Shown piece by piece: positions 1 to 10,246 of a DNA stretch of 64,000 nt (position 1 is the first letter of the stretch; every line of letters starts with the position of its first letter). Source of the DNA: Mycobacterium gordonae (GTDB lineage Bacteria > Actinomycetota > Actinomycetes > Mycobacteriales > Mycobacteriaceae); NCBI RefSeq assembly GCF_017086405.1, contig NZ_CP070973.1, positions 434,001 to 498,000 of the forward strand. Direction: 5' to 3'. The position numbers and the translations under genes are program-made. The notes beneath the pieces were generated by a model. The model saw nothing but the letters and a program-made list of their open reading frames with translations. It had not been told where the DNA came from and did no database searches.

Positions 1-824
1 AGGTAGCCCACCCCCGCCGCGATCAGTCCGATGACGACGAACCACAACAGCGGCCAAGCCCGCTCGAAGCGGTATTCGGCGTCGATGTAGCCGAACAGCG
101 GGTCGAAACCGAGGAAGGCGCCCAGCACCGCATAAGCCGTGCCGGAGGTGATGAAGCCGGGCAGCAGGCTGCGGTAGTCGAAGTCGTCGCGGTAGGTGAT
201 GGACGCGGCGAGCACCGCCCCGCCTAGCGGTGCGGCGAAGATCGCCCCGATGCCGGCCCCGATGCCGAGTGCCACGGCGACCCGGCCGTCCTCGTCGGAC
301 AAGCCCAGGCGCCGGGTGAGCAGCGACGAGAAGCCTGCGGAGATCTGCGCCGTCGGGCCTTCCCGGCCGGCCGAGCCACCGGAGCCGATGGTTAGGGCGC
401 TGGCCACCAGCTTCACCAGCACGGCCCGGGCGCGGATGGCCCGGGGATCGGTGTGCACGGCCTCGATCGCCTCATCGGTGCCGTGGCCGGTGGCCTCTGG
501 CGCGAACCTGGCCACGACGAACGCCGAGAGCAGCGCGCCTCCCGTCGTCACCAGGGGAATGGCCCACGGCCGAACGAAGCCGGTGGATCCGCGGCCGCCT
601 CCTTCGCCGACGGGGGTGGGCACGTGATAGCCCGCGAGGTAACCGAGCAGGAACTCGCCGGTGTACTTCAGGGCCAGGTAGAAGACGACGGCGCCGAGGC
701 CGGAGATGACGCCGATCGTGGTGCCCAGCAGCAACCACTTACGCAGGTAGCCGGCGTTTCTCAGCGAGGCGCCGAACCGGCCACCGGCGAACTCTGGGGG
801 TGCCTCTTTCGGCTCCTCCGGCAT
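1..824 (-). CDS. ClC-family chloride channel/antiporter, C-terminus outside window
   Basis: Inner-membrane ClC-type chloride channel or Cl-/H+ exchanger. About 274 residues are visible and the reading frame runs off the left edge. The protein starts MPEEPKEAPPEF, then alternates polar loops with long hydrophobic helices. Family selectivity-filter segments are readable: GSGGSAGREGP at about residues 147-157 (the G-[KR]-E-G-P signature) and a glycine-rich GIGAGIGAIFAAPLGG stretch near residue 187. It is transcribed away from the pirin gene, so the roughly 85 bases between them form a divergent promoter. In M. tuberculosis the same place is occupied by Rv0143c, also a ClC-type membrane protein. 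Family assignment is secure; channel versus antiporter cannot be decided here. Confidence 0.9.
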   Translation of the reverse strand, partial: MPEEPKEAPPEFAGGRFGASLRNAGYLRKWLLLGTTIGVISGLGAVVFYLALKYTGEFLLGYLAGYHVPTPVGEGGGRGSTGFVRPWAIPLVTTGGALLSAFVVARFAPEATGHGTDEAIEAVHTDPRAIRARAVLVKLVASALTIGSGGSAGREGPTAQISAGFSSLLTRRLGLSDEDGRVAVALGIGAGIGAIFAAPLGGAVLAASITYRDDFDYRSLLPGFITSGTAYAVLGAFLGFDPLFGYIDAEYRFERAWPLLWFVVIGLIAAGVGY

Positions 825-860
825 GCACCGGAGGTTAGCAGCTCGCAGTCGCGGAATAAA

Positions 861-874
861 CGGACCGTAGTCCG
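861..874. promoter_or_regulatory. short inverted repeat in ClC/pirin divergent promoter
   Basis: CGGAC-CGTA-GTCCG is a perfect 5-bp inverted repeat with a 4-base centre, followed at once by an A/T-rich TTATAT that could be a -10 element for the pirin gene. It could be an operator for the TetR gene just downstream of pirin, or a chance hairpin in GC-rich DNA. Confidence 0.25.
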
Positions 875-909
875 GTTATATCGGGTAATTGAACGGAAGG
901 AAGCCCGAA

Positions 910-1881
910 ATGCCCGCTATCACCGCAGACACGCTCACTCTGGCGCGGGTGAATCCGGCCGGTCCCGCACAGACCGAGCGGCCGGTCCGATCGATCACCA
1001 CCGGCCCCCGGGGCTATGAGGGCTTGGGCTTCCCCGTGGTCCGCGCCTTCGCCGGGGTCAGCGCCGCCGCTCTGGACCCTTTCATCCACATGGATCAAAT
1101 GGGCGAGGTGGACTACGAACCGGGGGAGCCGCGCGGTACCGACTGGCATCCGCACCGCGGCTTCGAGACGGTCACCTACATGATTGACGGGAAATTCGCT
1201 CATCAGGACTCGCACGGCGGCGGTGGTCTCATCGGCGACGGTGCGACGCAGTGGATGACGGCCGGAGCGGGCATCCTGCACATCGAGACCCCGCCCGCTG
1301 AGATGGTCACCAGCGGTGGCCTCTTCCACGGCATCCAGCTGTGGGTCAATCTGCCGAAGCGCGACAAGTTCGCCGCGCCCCGGTACCAGGCCATCGAAGG
1401 CACCGACTCGACGCTGCTGGCGTCCGACGACGGCGGGGCGCTGATCCGGCTGATTGCAGGAGACGTCGACGGGCACCGCGGACCGGGAGTCACCCACACG
1501 CCGATCACCATGGCCCACGCGACGATCGAGGGCGGCGCGCGGCTCAATATGCCGTGGAACCGCGACTTCAACGCCCTGATCTACGTGTTGTCCGGCCAAG
1601 GCTCCGTGGGTCCGGCCGGGCACCCCGTCAGGCAAGGTCAGTTGGCCGTCCTCGGAGCGGGTGACCGCATAGCGGTGGCCGCGCGGCCGGGTCCCGCGCC
1701 GGCGCTGGATGTGTTGCTGCTGGGCGGGCGGCCGATCCGCGAGCCGGTCTTCCACTACGGACCATTCGTGATGAACACGCGGGCCGAGGTGATCGAGGCA
1801 CTCGAGGACTACCAGTCTGGCAAGTTCCGTAGCATCCCGCCCAACGCACTGATGCCGCAGCGTGGTGGTGGCACACTCTAG
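910..1881 (+). CDS. pirin family protein
   Basis: Pirin-type bicupin iron protein (323 aa); relatives act as redox-sensing cofactors or quercetinases, so the exact role here is open. The metal-binding set of the N-terminal cupin is intact: H80 and H82 in WHPHRGFETVTY, and H124 and E126 in GILHIETPP. The C-terminal cupin half follows (PVRQGQLAVLGAGDRI). I chose ATG 910 because a GGAAGG ribosome site ends about 9 bases before it; a TTG 21 bases upstream is in frame but overlaps that site. The gene ends 2 bases before the TetR gene, so the two are probably co-transcribed. M. tuberculosis lacks a pirin gene at this position as far as I recall. Confidence 0.9.
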   Translation: MPAITADTLTLARVNPAGPAQTERPVRSITTGPRGYEGLGFPVVRAFAGVSAAALDPFIHMDQMGEVDYEPGEPRGTDWHPHRGFETVTYMIDGKFAHQDSHGGGGLIGDGATQWMTAGAGILHIETPPAEMVTSGGLFHGIQLWVNLPKRDKFAAPRYQAIEGTDSTLLASDDGGALIRLIAGDVDGHRGPGVTHTPITMAHATIEGGARLNMPWNRDFNALIYVLSGQGSVGPAGHPVRQGQLAVLGAGDRIAVAARPGPAPALDVLLLGGRPIREPVFHYGPFVMNTRAEVIEALEDYQSGKFRSIPPNALMPQRGGGTL

Positions 1882-1883
1882 TC

Positions 1884-2519
1884 ATGCCTCAACTGGCAAG
1901 TCGGGGACCCGGGCGTCCCCCCGCCGCCAAAGCTGATGACACGCGAAAACGCATCGTGCGGGCCGCACGTCAAGTGTTCAGCGAACGCGGATACGACGGA
2001 GCGACCTTCCAGGCGATCGCCGTGCGGGCCGATCTGACCCGGCCGGCGATCAACCACTACTTCGCCAGCAAGAGATTGCTATATACCGAGGTGGCCGACC
2101 GGACCAACGAACTCGTCGTCACCGCCGGCATCGAACGGGCGAGCCGCGAGTCGACCCTCGCCGGCCGGCTTGCCGCCTTCATCGCCGTCGCGCAGGAGGC
2201 GGACAATCAGAACCCTTGCACCGCGGCATTCTTGAGCACTGCCGTGCTGGAGTCACAACGGCACCCCGAGCTCAAGCGGGACGACAACGACGCGATAACG
2301 ACCACCCGGGCATTTCTGGTCTCGGCGGTCAACGACGCCATTGCCAGCGGCGAACTGGCCGCTGACACCGACGCCGCGGTGCTCGCCGAGGCGTTGGTGA
2401 TGATGTTGTGCGGTGTCGGCTTCTACGCCGGTTTCGTGGGCAGCTACTCCGACGTGGAGAGCATCCTAGAGACGCTGCAGCAGTTGATCGCCGGAAGTTT
2501 GTGGCGGGCCAAGGTGTGA
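1884..2519 (+). CDS. TetR family transcriptional regulator (Rv0144-like)
   Basis: DNA-binding repressor of the TetR family (211 aa). The N-terminal helix-turn-helix is clear: TRKRIVRAARQVFSERGYDGATF, then AVRADLTRPAINHYFASKRLLY at about residues 48-69. The remaining 140 residues form the variable ligand-binding domain. A basic, proline-rich leader (SRGPGRPPAAKADD) precedes the HTH, as is common in the family. It follows pirin by 2 bases and precedes two methyltransferase genes; an inverted repeat at 2551-2570 just downstream is a plausible binding site. The position matches Rv0144. Ligand unknown. Confidence 0.9.
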   Translation: MPQLASRGPGRPPAAKADDTRKRIVRAARQVFSERGYDGATFQAIAVRADLTRPAINHYFASKRLLYTEVADRTNELVVTAGIERASRESTLAGRLAAFIAVAQEADNQNPCTAAFLSTAVLESQRHPELKRDDNDAITTTRAFLVSAVNDAIASGELAADTDAAVLAEALVMMLCGVGFYAGFVGSYSDVESILETLQQLIAGSLWRAKV

Positions 2520-2550
2520 CCGCGGTGACCTGAGGCACAAACCGTATAGG

Positions 2551-2570
2551 TTGCCTAACTTACTAGGTAA
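2551..2570. promoter_or_regulatory. inverted repeat, candidate operator before methyltransferase pair
   Basis: Arms TTGCCTA (2551-2557) and TAGGTAA (2564-2570) are inverted repeats with one mismatch, separated by 6 bases, lying 12 bases before the first methyltransferase ATG and 31 bases after the TetR stop. Size and place fit a TetR-family operator. No binding data; palindrome strength is modest. Confidence 0.4.
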
Positions 2571-2582
2571 CATGTCCGGGAC

Positions 2583-4450
<1,868 letters not shown>

Positions 4451-4537
4451 CTCCGAGCGCCGCGGACGACTCCTGGTACTCGCGACCAGCGTCGGCGCTA
4501 GTCCCGGTGATGGTCTTCATGGTCGCAACGAAGTCCT

Positions 4538-4555
4538 GACCGGATCTTTCCGGTC
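4538..4555 (+). terminator. candidate hairpin terminator after methyltransferases
   Basis: GACCGGA-TCTT-TCCGGTC forms a perfect 7-bp stem with a 4-base loop, between the second methyltransferase and the aldehyde dehydrogenase. There is no U-tract, which is usual for proposed mycobacterial terminators but lowers confidence. Confidence 0.4.
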
Positions 4556-4658
4556 GCCGTCCTATTGCAGTCAACGCCGGATGACTAGGATCGCGGATAT
4601 CACCGATGAGCGACCGCGCGCGACAGGCTGCGGGCACCTCGGGGAAGGAAGGACAACG

Positions 4659-6098
4659 ATGACCACCGATTCCCTGCCGAAGGCTGCGACCACGCCCGCC
4701 AACGGGCATGTAGCCGCCCCGAGTGTCGCGGACACCGTGGCCCGGCTGCGCAAGACCTTCGCTACCGGGCGAACCCGCAGCTACGAGTGGCGCAAACACC
4801 AGTTGGAGCAGCTGACGAAGCTGGTGGAGGAGAACGAACCGGCCATCGCCGCCGCGCTGGCCGAGGACCTGGACCGCAACCATGTCGAAGCGTTCATCGC
4901 CGACATTGCCACCACGGCAGGTGAGGCCAAGTACGCGGCCAAGAAGCTCAAGAAGTGGATGCGGCGCAAGTACCTGTTGCTCGAGGCTCCCCAGCTGCCC
5001 GGGCGGGGCTGGGTCGAGTACGAGCCATACGGCACCGTGTTGATCATCGGCGCCTGGAACTATCCCTTCTATCTGACGCTGGGTCCGGCGGTCGGCGCGC
5101 TGGCCGCGGGCAACGCGGTGATCCTGAAGCCCTCTGAACTGGCTCCCGTGTCGTCGCACCTGATGGCCGAATTGGTGCCCAAGTACTTGGACAAGGATGC
5201 GGTCGCGGTGATCGAGGGCGACGGCATGGTCAGCCAGGAGCTGATTTCGCAGGGCCTGGATCGCGTGATGTTCACCGGCGGCACCGAGATCGGCCGCAAG
5301 GTCTACGAGGGCGCCGCGCCACATCTGACCCCGGTCACCCTGGAGCTCGGTGGCAAGAGTCCGGTGGTGGTGGCGGCCGACGGCGACGTGGATGTCGCGG
5401 CCAAGCGGATCGCCTGGCTGAAGATCCTCAACGCCGGTCAGACGTGCGTCGCACCCGACTACGTGCTGGCTGACGCTTCGATCCGCGACGAACTCGTCGA
5501 GAAGATCGCCGCTTCCATCACCAAGTTCCGTGCCAAGGACAACCAGGATGGGATGCGCATCGTCAACGAGCGCCAGTTCAACCGGTTGAGCGGCTACCTC
5601 TCGGAGGCCGAGGCCGATGGCACATCGAAGGTCGCTGTCGGCGGCAAACGCGATCCGTCCAGCCTTCGGATCCAGCCGACCGTGGTCGTCGACCCGGCTC
5701 AGGACGGTCCGTTGATGCAGAACGAGATCTTCGGCCCCATTCTGCCGGTGCTCACCGTCAAGAACTTGGACGAGGCGATCGCTTTCATCAACGCCCGGCC
5801 CAAGCCGCTGTCGGCGTATCTATTCACCAAGTCGAAGGCGACCCGTGAGCGATTCATCAGGGAAGTGCCCGCGGGCGGCATGCTGATCAACCACCTCGCC
5901 TTCCAGGTGTCGACCGCCAAGCTGCCCTTCGGCGGCGTCGGCTCCTCCGGCATGGGTGCCTACCACGGGAAGTGGGGCTTCGACGAGTTCAGCCACCGCA
6001 AGTCGGTGCTGACCAAGCCGACTCGCCCGGACTTCTCCAGCATGATCTACCCGCCCTACACCGAGCGGGCCTTCAAGCTGGCGCGCAAGCTGTTCTAG
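4659..6098 (+). CDS. aldehyde dehydrogenase family protein (Rv0147-like)
   Basis: NAD(P)-dependent aldehyde dehydrogenase (479 aa) that oxidises an aldehyde to the carboxylate. Family marks: NYPFYLTLGPAVGALAAGNAVILKPSE near residues 134-160 (cofactor binding), FTGGTEIGRKVYEGAA, the general base E229 in TLELGGKSP, and the catalytic cysteine C263 in NAGQTCVAPDY. The C-terminal part PFGGVGSSGMGAYHGKWGFDEFSH resembles class-3/fatty-aldehyde dehydrogenases, whose members act on long-chain aldehydes. I start at ATG 4659, preceded by GGAAGGA with 6-base spacing; an in-frame ATG 78 bases upstream has no such site. A strong hairpin follows the stop. Matches Rv0147 in order and length. Confidence 0.93.
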   Translation: MTTDSLPKAATTPANGHVAAPSVADTVARLRKTFATGRTRSYEWRKHQLEQLTKLVEENEPAIAAALAEDLDRNHVEAFIADIATTAGEAKYAAKKLKKWMRRKYLLLEAPQLPGRGWVEYEPYGTVLIIGAWNYPFYLTLGPAVGALAAGNAVILKPSELAPVSSHLMAELVPKYLDKDAVAVIEGDGMVSQELISQGLDRVMFTGGTEIGRKVYEGAAPHLTPVTLELGGKSPVVVAADGDVDVAAKRIAWLKILNAGQTCVAPDYVLADASIRDELVEKIAASITKFRAKDNQDGMRIVNERQFNRLSGYLSEAEADGTSKVAVGGKRDPSSLRIQPTVVVDPAQDGPLMQNEIFGPILPVLTVKNLDEAIAFINARPKPLSAYLFTKSKATRERFIREVPAGGMLINHLAFQVSTAKLPFGGVGSSGMGAYHGKWGFDEFSHRKSVLTKPTRPDFSSMIYPPYTERAFKLARKLF

Positions 6099-6114
6099 CC
6101 CTACTTCGTCCCGT

Positions 6115-6139
6115 GCCGGCACCAGGCCCTGGTGCCGGC
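6115..6139 (+). terminator. strong hairpin terminator after aldehyde dehydrogenase
   Basis: Two 11-base arms, GCCGGCACCAG (6115-6125) and CTGGTGCCGGC (6129-6139), pair perfectly around a 3-base loop, starting 16 bases after the stop codon. No U-run follows. The position between two co-oriented genes fits transcription termination or 3'-end protection of the upstream mRNA. Confidence 0.6.
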
Positions 6140-6172
6140 GCTCAACCCTGATAGCCAGCAGAGAGGAAACTG

Positions 6173-7033
6173 ATGCCCGGAGTGCAGGATCGCGTCGTCG
6201 TAGTCACCGGAGCCGGCGGGGGATTGGGCCGGCAGTACGCGCTCGCCCTTGCCCGGGAGGGCGCCAGCGTTGTCGTCAACGACCTCGGCGGTGCCCGCGA
6301 CGGGACGGGCGGCGGATCGGCCATGGCTGACCAGGTGGTCGCCGAGATCCGGGACGGCGGCGGTCGCGCGGTCGCCAACTACGACAGCGTCGCCGAGGCC
6401 GACGGTGCCGCCAACATCATCAAGACCGCGCTGGACGAATTCGGCGCCGTGCACGGTGTGGTGAGCAACGCCGGCATCCTGCGGGACGGCACCTTCCACA
6501 AGATGACGTCGGAGAACTGGGACGCCGTCCTCAAGGTCCACCTGTACGGCGGGTACAACGTCATCCGTGCCGCCTGGCCGCACTTCCGCGAGCAGAGTTT
6601 TGGGCGGGTCGTGGTCGCCACCTCCACCAGTGGGCTGTTCGGCAACTTCGGCCAGACGAACTATGGCGCAGCCAAACTCGGCCTGGTCGGGTTGATCAAC
6701 ACGCTGGCGCTGGAGGGGGCCAAGTACAATATCCACGCCAATGCGGTCGCCCCGATCGCGGCCACCCGGATGACCGAGGACATCATGCCCAAGGAGGTGC
6801 TGGAAAAGCTGACACCGGAGTTCGTCGCGCCGGTGGTGGCCTACCTGTGCACCGAGGAATGCCCGGACAACGCGTCGGTGTTCGTCGTCGGCGGCGGCAA
6901 GGTTCAGCGCGTCGCGTTGTTCGGCAACGAGGGCGCCAACTTCGACACACCGCCGACGGTCCAGGACGTGGCCGACCACTGGAGTGAGATCACCGACTTG
7001 TCGGCCGCCACAAAAGCTGGATTCAAGCTCTAA
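6173..7033 (+). CDS. short-chain dehydrogenase, MFE-2/FOX2-like SDR domain (Rv0148-like)
   Basis: NAD(P)-dependent short-chain dehydrogenase (286 aa). It has the Rossmann glycine motif TGAGGGLGRQYAL (about residues 12-24), SNAG at 98-101, and the catalytic S151/S152, Y164 and K168 (NYGAAK). The long insert after the first strand (NDLGGARDGTGGG) and the tail resemble the dehydrogenase domain of peroxisomal multifunctional enzyme 2, which oxidises 3-hydroxyacyl-CoA in beta-oxidation; that role is inferred from family likeness only. A GAGAGGA ribosome site precedes the ATG. The next gene starts 6 bases after the stop, so the two form an operon. Same length and place as Rv0148. Confidence 0.92.
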   Translation: MPGVQDRVVVVTGAGGGLGRQYALALAREGASVVVNDLGGARDGTGGGSAMADQVVAEIRDGGGRAVANYDSVAEADGAANIIKTALDEFGAVHGVVSNAGILRDGTFHKMTSENWDAVLKVHLYGGYNVIRAAWPHFREQSFGRVVVATSTSGLFGNFGQTNYGAAKLGLVGLINTLALEGAKYNIHANAVAPIAATRMTEDIMPKEVLEKLTPEFVAPVVAYLCTEECPDNASVFVVGGGKVQRVALFGNEGANFDTPPTVQDVADHWSEITDLSAATKAGFKL

Positions 7034-7039
7034 ATCTTA

Positions 7040-8008
7040 ATGAAAGCCGCTGTTGTTCAAGAGCTTTCCGGGCCGGCCGGCGTAGTCTACACCGATATCG
7101 ACGACGTCGCCGATGGCCGCGGCAACATCGTCATCGAGGTACGCGCCGCCGGTGTGTGTTTCCCGGACCTGCTCTTGACCAAGGGCAAGTACCAACTGAA
7201 ACTGCCGCCGCCGTTCGTCCCCGGCATGGAATGTGCCGGGGTAGTGCGGTCAGCGCCTGCCGACTCGGGTTTCCGGGTAGGCGAACGGGTTTCGGCGTTC
7301 GGCGTACTCGGCTGCTATGCCGAGCAGGTCGCCGTTCCGGCTTCTCACGTGATCCGCAGTCCCACCGAGCTCGACGATGCCGAAGCGGTGTCACTGCTGG
7401 TCAATTACAACACTGTGTATTTCGCGCTGTCGCGCCGTGCGGTGATGCGGCCGGGCCAGACGGTGCTGGTGCTCGGCGCGGCCGGCGGGGTGGGCACCGC
7501 CGCCGTGCAGATCGCCAAAGCGATGGGCGCCAGCCAGGTGATCGCGGTGGTGCACCGAGAAACCGCGATGGACTACGTCGCCGCACTCGGCGCCGACCGG
7601 GTGCTGCATCTGGCCGAGGGCTGGGTGGAACGGGTGCACGAGTACACCAACGGTCAAGGTGTCGACATCGTCGTGGATCCCATCGGCGGTCGCACCTTCG
7701 ACGACGCGATCCGCGCGCTGGCGATCGACGGCAAGCTGCTGGTGATCGGCTTCGCGGCCGGCAGCGTCCCGACGCTCAGTGTCAACCGGTTGTTGCTGCG
7801 CAACATCGGGGTGCTGGGGGTCGCATGGGGTGAATACCTGAACAAGGTTCCCGGTTCGGCCGTCCTGTTTTCCTCGGGCCTCAACCAGCTGGTGTCGCTG
7901 GGGCTGAAACCGCCCCCGCCGCAACGGTATCCGTTGTCGGAAGCGCGCGCCGCGCTGCAGTGCCTGGATGACGGTGGCGTGCTCGGAAAAGTCGTTCTTG
8001 AACCCTAG
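7040..8008 (+). CDS. NADPH:quinone oxidoreductase / zinc-type MDR family (Rv0149-like)
   Basis: Medium-chain dehydrogenase/reductase of the quinone-oxidoreductase subgroup (322 aa). It has the GroES-like N-terminal domain (GVCFPDLLLTKGKYQ, PPFVPGMECAGVV), the nucleotide-binding motif VLGAAGGVGTAAVQIAKAMGA near residues 143-163, and no structural-zinc cysteine cluster, which separates quinone reductases from true alcohol dehydrogenases. It lies 6 bases after the SDR gene. Its 3' end (the last roughly 90 bases, ending LGKVVLEP) is duplicated as a non-coding relic at 10084-10194, on the far side of the PPE gene. Same length and position as Rv0149. Confidence 0.92.
   Translation: MKAAVVQELSGPAGVVYTDIDDVADGRGNIVIEVRAAGVCFPDLLLTKGKYQLKLPPPFVPGMECAGVVRSAPADSGFRVGERVSAFGVLGCYAEQVAVPASHVIRSPTELDDAEAVSLLVNYNTVYFALSRRAVMRPGQTVLVLGAAGGVGTAAVQIAKAMGASQVIAVVHRETAMDYVAALGADRVLHLAEGWVERVHEYTNGQGVDIVVDPIGGRTFDDAIRALAIDGKLLVIGFAAGSVPTLSVNRLLLRNIGVLGVAWGEYLNKVPGSAVLFSSGLNQLVSLGLKPPPPQRYPLSEARAALQCLDDGGVLGKVVLEP
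7918..8008 (+). repeat. direct repeat copy 1 (3' end of quinone oxidoreductase gene)
   Basis: The last 91 bases of the quinone oxidoreductase gene align without gaps to 10104-10194, exactly 2186 bases away. Over the final 48 bases (7961-8008 against 10147-10194) I count only two mismatches; the upstream half is more diverged. The two copies bracket the PPE-MPTR gene. Confidence 0.85.
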
Positions 8009-8094
8009 GTGCCGAGTTTCTGCACCATCGGCTCGTCGCAACGGCGCTCCCGAGGCCGACCGACAGCGTCGCGCCCCGTCCAGTCAGCGGCGGA

Positions 8095-9750
8095 TTACAA
8101 ACTCTCCAACAGCTTGGTGAGGCCGAATAGGCCGGTGACACCGGTGCCCGTGTTCAAGAACCCTGAGTTCACTCCACTGAAAAGTCCACTCGGGAACGGC
8201 CCCAAAGGACCCGTCACTCCAGTATTGAAGAATCCGGAGATGGCGCCGTTCGTGTTTGTGGCACCACTGGCCGTATTACCGAAGCCCGAGTTACCACCAT
8301 CTGTCAGTCCGCCACTCGCCGTGTTGAAGAAGCCCGAGCTGCCCCGATTGCCGGTGTTGTTGAAACCGGAGTGTAGCTGGCCACTGTTAGTGCTGACTCC
8401 GAACCCCGTGTTTACGTTGCCAGAATTCCACAGGCCAGTGTTAGTGTCGCCCGAATTTCCGTTTCCGGTGTTGATATCACCCGAGTTCCAGAAACCCGTA
8501 TTCAAGCTGCCCGTGTTGCCGATGCCAGTGTTCACGTTGCCTGAGTTTCCGAATCCGGTGTCCAGCGAGCCCGAATTTCCGATGCCAAAGTTTCCGAGAC
8601 CAGAGTTGCCGAAGCCGATGTTGCCATAGCCAGAGTTTGCGAACCCGAGGCTTTGAATCTTGCCCACATCAGTCGCCGTAATATTGACGCCGGAGCTGAA
8701 GATGCCTACGTTGCCGTCGCCTGAGTTGAAGAAGCCAATGTTGCCGGTGCCCGAATTTCCGAAACCGATGTTACCGCTGCCCGAATTAAGGCCGGCGAAG
8801 GTGACCTGTCCAGTCGATGTGTCGTAGTAGGCATTGCCGAAGCCGATTAGATTATTGCCATTGAGGCCAAAGCCAATGTTGTTGTTTCCATAGTTACCAC
8901 CGCCTCGGTTGCCGAATCCAGTATTCCCGAAGCCAGTATTGTTGCTACCCGCGTTGCCGATGCCGATGTTGTTATCACCCGACTTGGGTATCAAGAAATT
9001 ATTGCCCACGCCGCTGTTTCCAAACCCGATGTTTCCGGTGCCCCGGTTTCCGGATCCATAGTTGCCGCTGCCGAAGTTTCCGCTGCCGACGTTGTGGTCG
9101 CCGCTGTTGCCGCCGCCCACGTTGGAGCTGCCCGTATTTCCGTTGCCAAAGTTGGCGCTGCCCGTGTTGCCGTTGCCGAGATTGGAGCTGCCGATATTGC
9201 CAATGCCCAGGTTCGGCAGGTCGGCGAGTGCAGCCCAGGGCGCCAACTGTGCGGCCGCTGCGGAGGCGCCGGTGTGGTAGCCGGCAAGCGCAGCGACGTC
9301 GGCTGCCCAGAACTCCTCGTAGGCGCTCTCAGCCACTGCAATCGCGGGAGCGTTCAACCCGAACCAATTCGAGCGCACCAATTCTTTGAAGGCCTGGCGG
9401 TTCGCCGTAACTATTTCCGGGTGGATGATGGCGTTCTTTGCACTTTCAAATACTCTCGCCACCAGCTGGGCGTTGGTTGATGCGCTATGAGCCTGGCCGG
9501 CGGCTGCTCGCAGGAATGCAAGGTAGGGAGTCGCTGCATGAACCATCGACGCAGCGGCCGGGCCTTGCCAGGCATGGCCGGTCAGGCTGGTGGTCAGGGC
9601 AGAGAATGATTCAGCCGCAGAGGTCAGTTCCTCGGCGAGCCCTGACCAGGCAACCGAGGCGTCCACCATGGGTGCCGATCCTGCGCCTATGAACATCCGT
9701 AGTGAGTTTATTTCCGGCGGTAAAACGTAGAAACTCAAAGCTCTCTCCAT
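8095..9750 (-). CDS. PPE family protein, MPTR subfamily
   Basis: PPE protein (551 aa), likely exported by an ESX type VII system to the cell surface. The N-terminal PPE domain has PPE at residues 11-13 ([13 protein letters not shown]) and the WxG motif at 61-63 (HAWQG), then a PPE tail ending near residue 175. From about residue 177 on, it is almost entirely NxGxGN-type pentapeptide repeats (MPTR), for example NIGFGNSG and [10 protein letters not shown] start at ATG 9750, which has GGGGGAAG 6 bases upstream; a longer frame to 9822 lacks that. The repeat region is visibly less GC-rich than neighbouring genes (many AAT, GGT and TTG codons). There is no counterpart between Rv0149 and Rv0151c in M. 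tuberculosis, and the gene is flanked by a duplicated gene end, so it looks inserted. Confidence 0.9.
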   Translation of the reverse strand: MERALSFYVLPPEINSLRMFIGAGSAPMVDASVAWSGLAEELTSAAESFSALTTSLTGHAWQGPAAASMVHAATPYLAFLRAAAGQAHSASTNAQLVARVFESAKNAIIHPEIVTANRQAFKELVRSNWFGLNAPAIAVAESAYEEFWAADVAALAGYHTGASAAAAQLAPWAALADLPNLGIGNIGSSNLGNGNTGSANFGNGNTGSSNVGGGNSGDHNVGSGNFGSGNYGSGNRGTGNIGFGNSGVGNNFLIPKSGDNNIGIGNAGSNNTGFGNTGFGNRGGGNYGNNNIGFGLNGNNLIGFGNAYYDTSTGQVTFAGLNSGSGNIGFGNSGTGNIGFFNSGDGNVGIFSSGVNITATDVGKIQSLGFANSGYGNIGFGNSGLGNFGIGNSGSLDTGFGNSGNVNTGIGNTGSLNTGFWNSGDINTGNGNSGDTNTGLWNSGNVNTGFGVSTNSGQLHSGFNNTGNRGSSGFFNTASGGLTDGGNSGFGNTASGATNTNGAISGFFNTGVTGPLGPFPSGLFSGVNSGFLNTGTGVTGLFGLTKLLESL

Positions 9751-10083
9751 TTTCGACTTCCCCCACGGCAGCGTGTTTCGGCAAGAGTGTAGCGGCTTAT
9801 CTTGCATCGCGAAATGTCGCAAAAATCAGTCGTGAAGGTTCAGCGAAAATGGTTTGAAAATCAATAGTGAATTCAGTTCAGTAAAGATACTTACCTTCAC
9901 TTTGTTGCGGGCTGGCGGCCGCGCCCGAATGCTGGCCGTTGGACCCACGGGTGGGGCGTGGTCGTGACAGTCGCCGGTGATCGGGCGGCGGCGGTTGGTG
10001 CTGAGGGGATCGTCAAAGTCCAGGTTGCGCAAGCTAGTTGGTCGGCGGTGCCAACGTGGTCCGCCGCCGACTGTGAGGACGCA
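9751..10083. other. AT-rich non-coding upstream region of PPE gene
   Basis: No convincing gene. About 9830-9900 is strikingly AT-rich for this genome and probably holds the PPE promoter on the minus strand. GTGAAGGT (9832-9839) and ACCTTCAC (9893-9900) are inverted repeats 53 bases apart. The short open frames here lack ribosome sites and family likeness. Confidence 0.5.
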
Positions 10084-10194
10084 ATGTGGTTGAAACTACT
10101 TTCGCCGCAACGCTGTTAGCTGTCCGAAGCCCGCGCCCCGCGGCAATGCCTGGATGACGGTGGCGCGCTCGGAAAAGTCGTTCTGGAACCCTAG
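10084..10194 (+). pseudogene. relic of quinone oxidoreductase 3' end
   Basis: Reading in the phase of the upstream oxidoreductase gives PQRC, a stop, then LSEARAPRQCLDDGGALGKVVLEP and a stop, which matches the last residues of the intact protein (PLSEARAALQCLDDGGVLGKVVLEP) nearly residue for residue. It has no start, an internal stop and no upstream domains, so it is a dead fragment. It forms the second copy of the direct repeat around the PPE gene. Confidence 0.85.
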
Positions 10195-10246
10195 GCCACT
10201 CATCCCTATTCTCAATACCGGTATCTCTCATCCGAGGAGGACGGTC

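Noticed and set aside
8095..9250. Repeated units that might look like a CRISPR array
   Set aside because: They are degenerate in-frame pentapeptide codons of a PPE-MPTR protein, without constant repeats and unique spacers of fixed length.
8009..9692. Long open frames on the plus strand opposite the first PPE-MPTR gene, rich in PELP/PxPxF
   Set aside because: They are antisense images of the repeated NxGxGN codons; no ribosome sites and no family likeness. The same holds opposite 39410-40525.
9826..10032. 68-residue minus-strand open frame before the PPE gene
   Set aside because: Low complexity, no ribosome site, overlaps an AT-rich promoter-like stretch.
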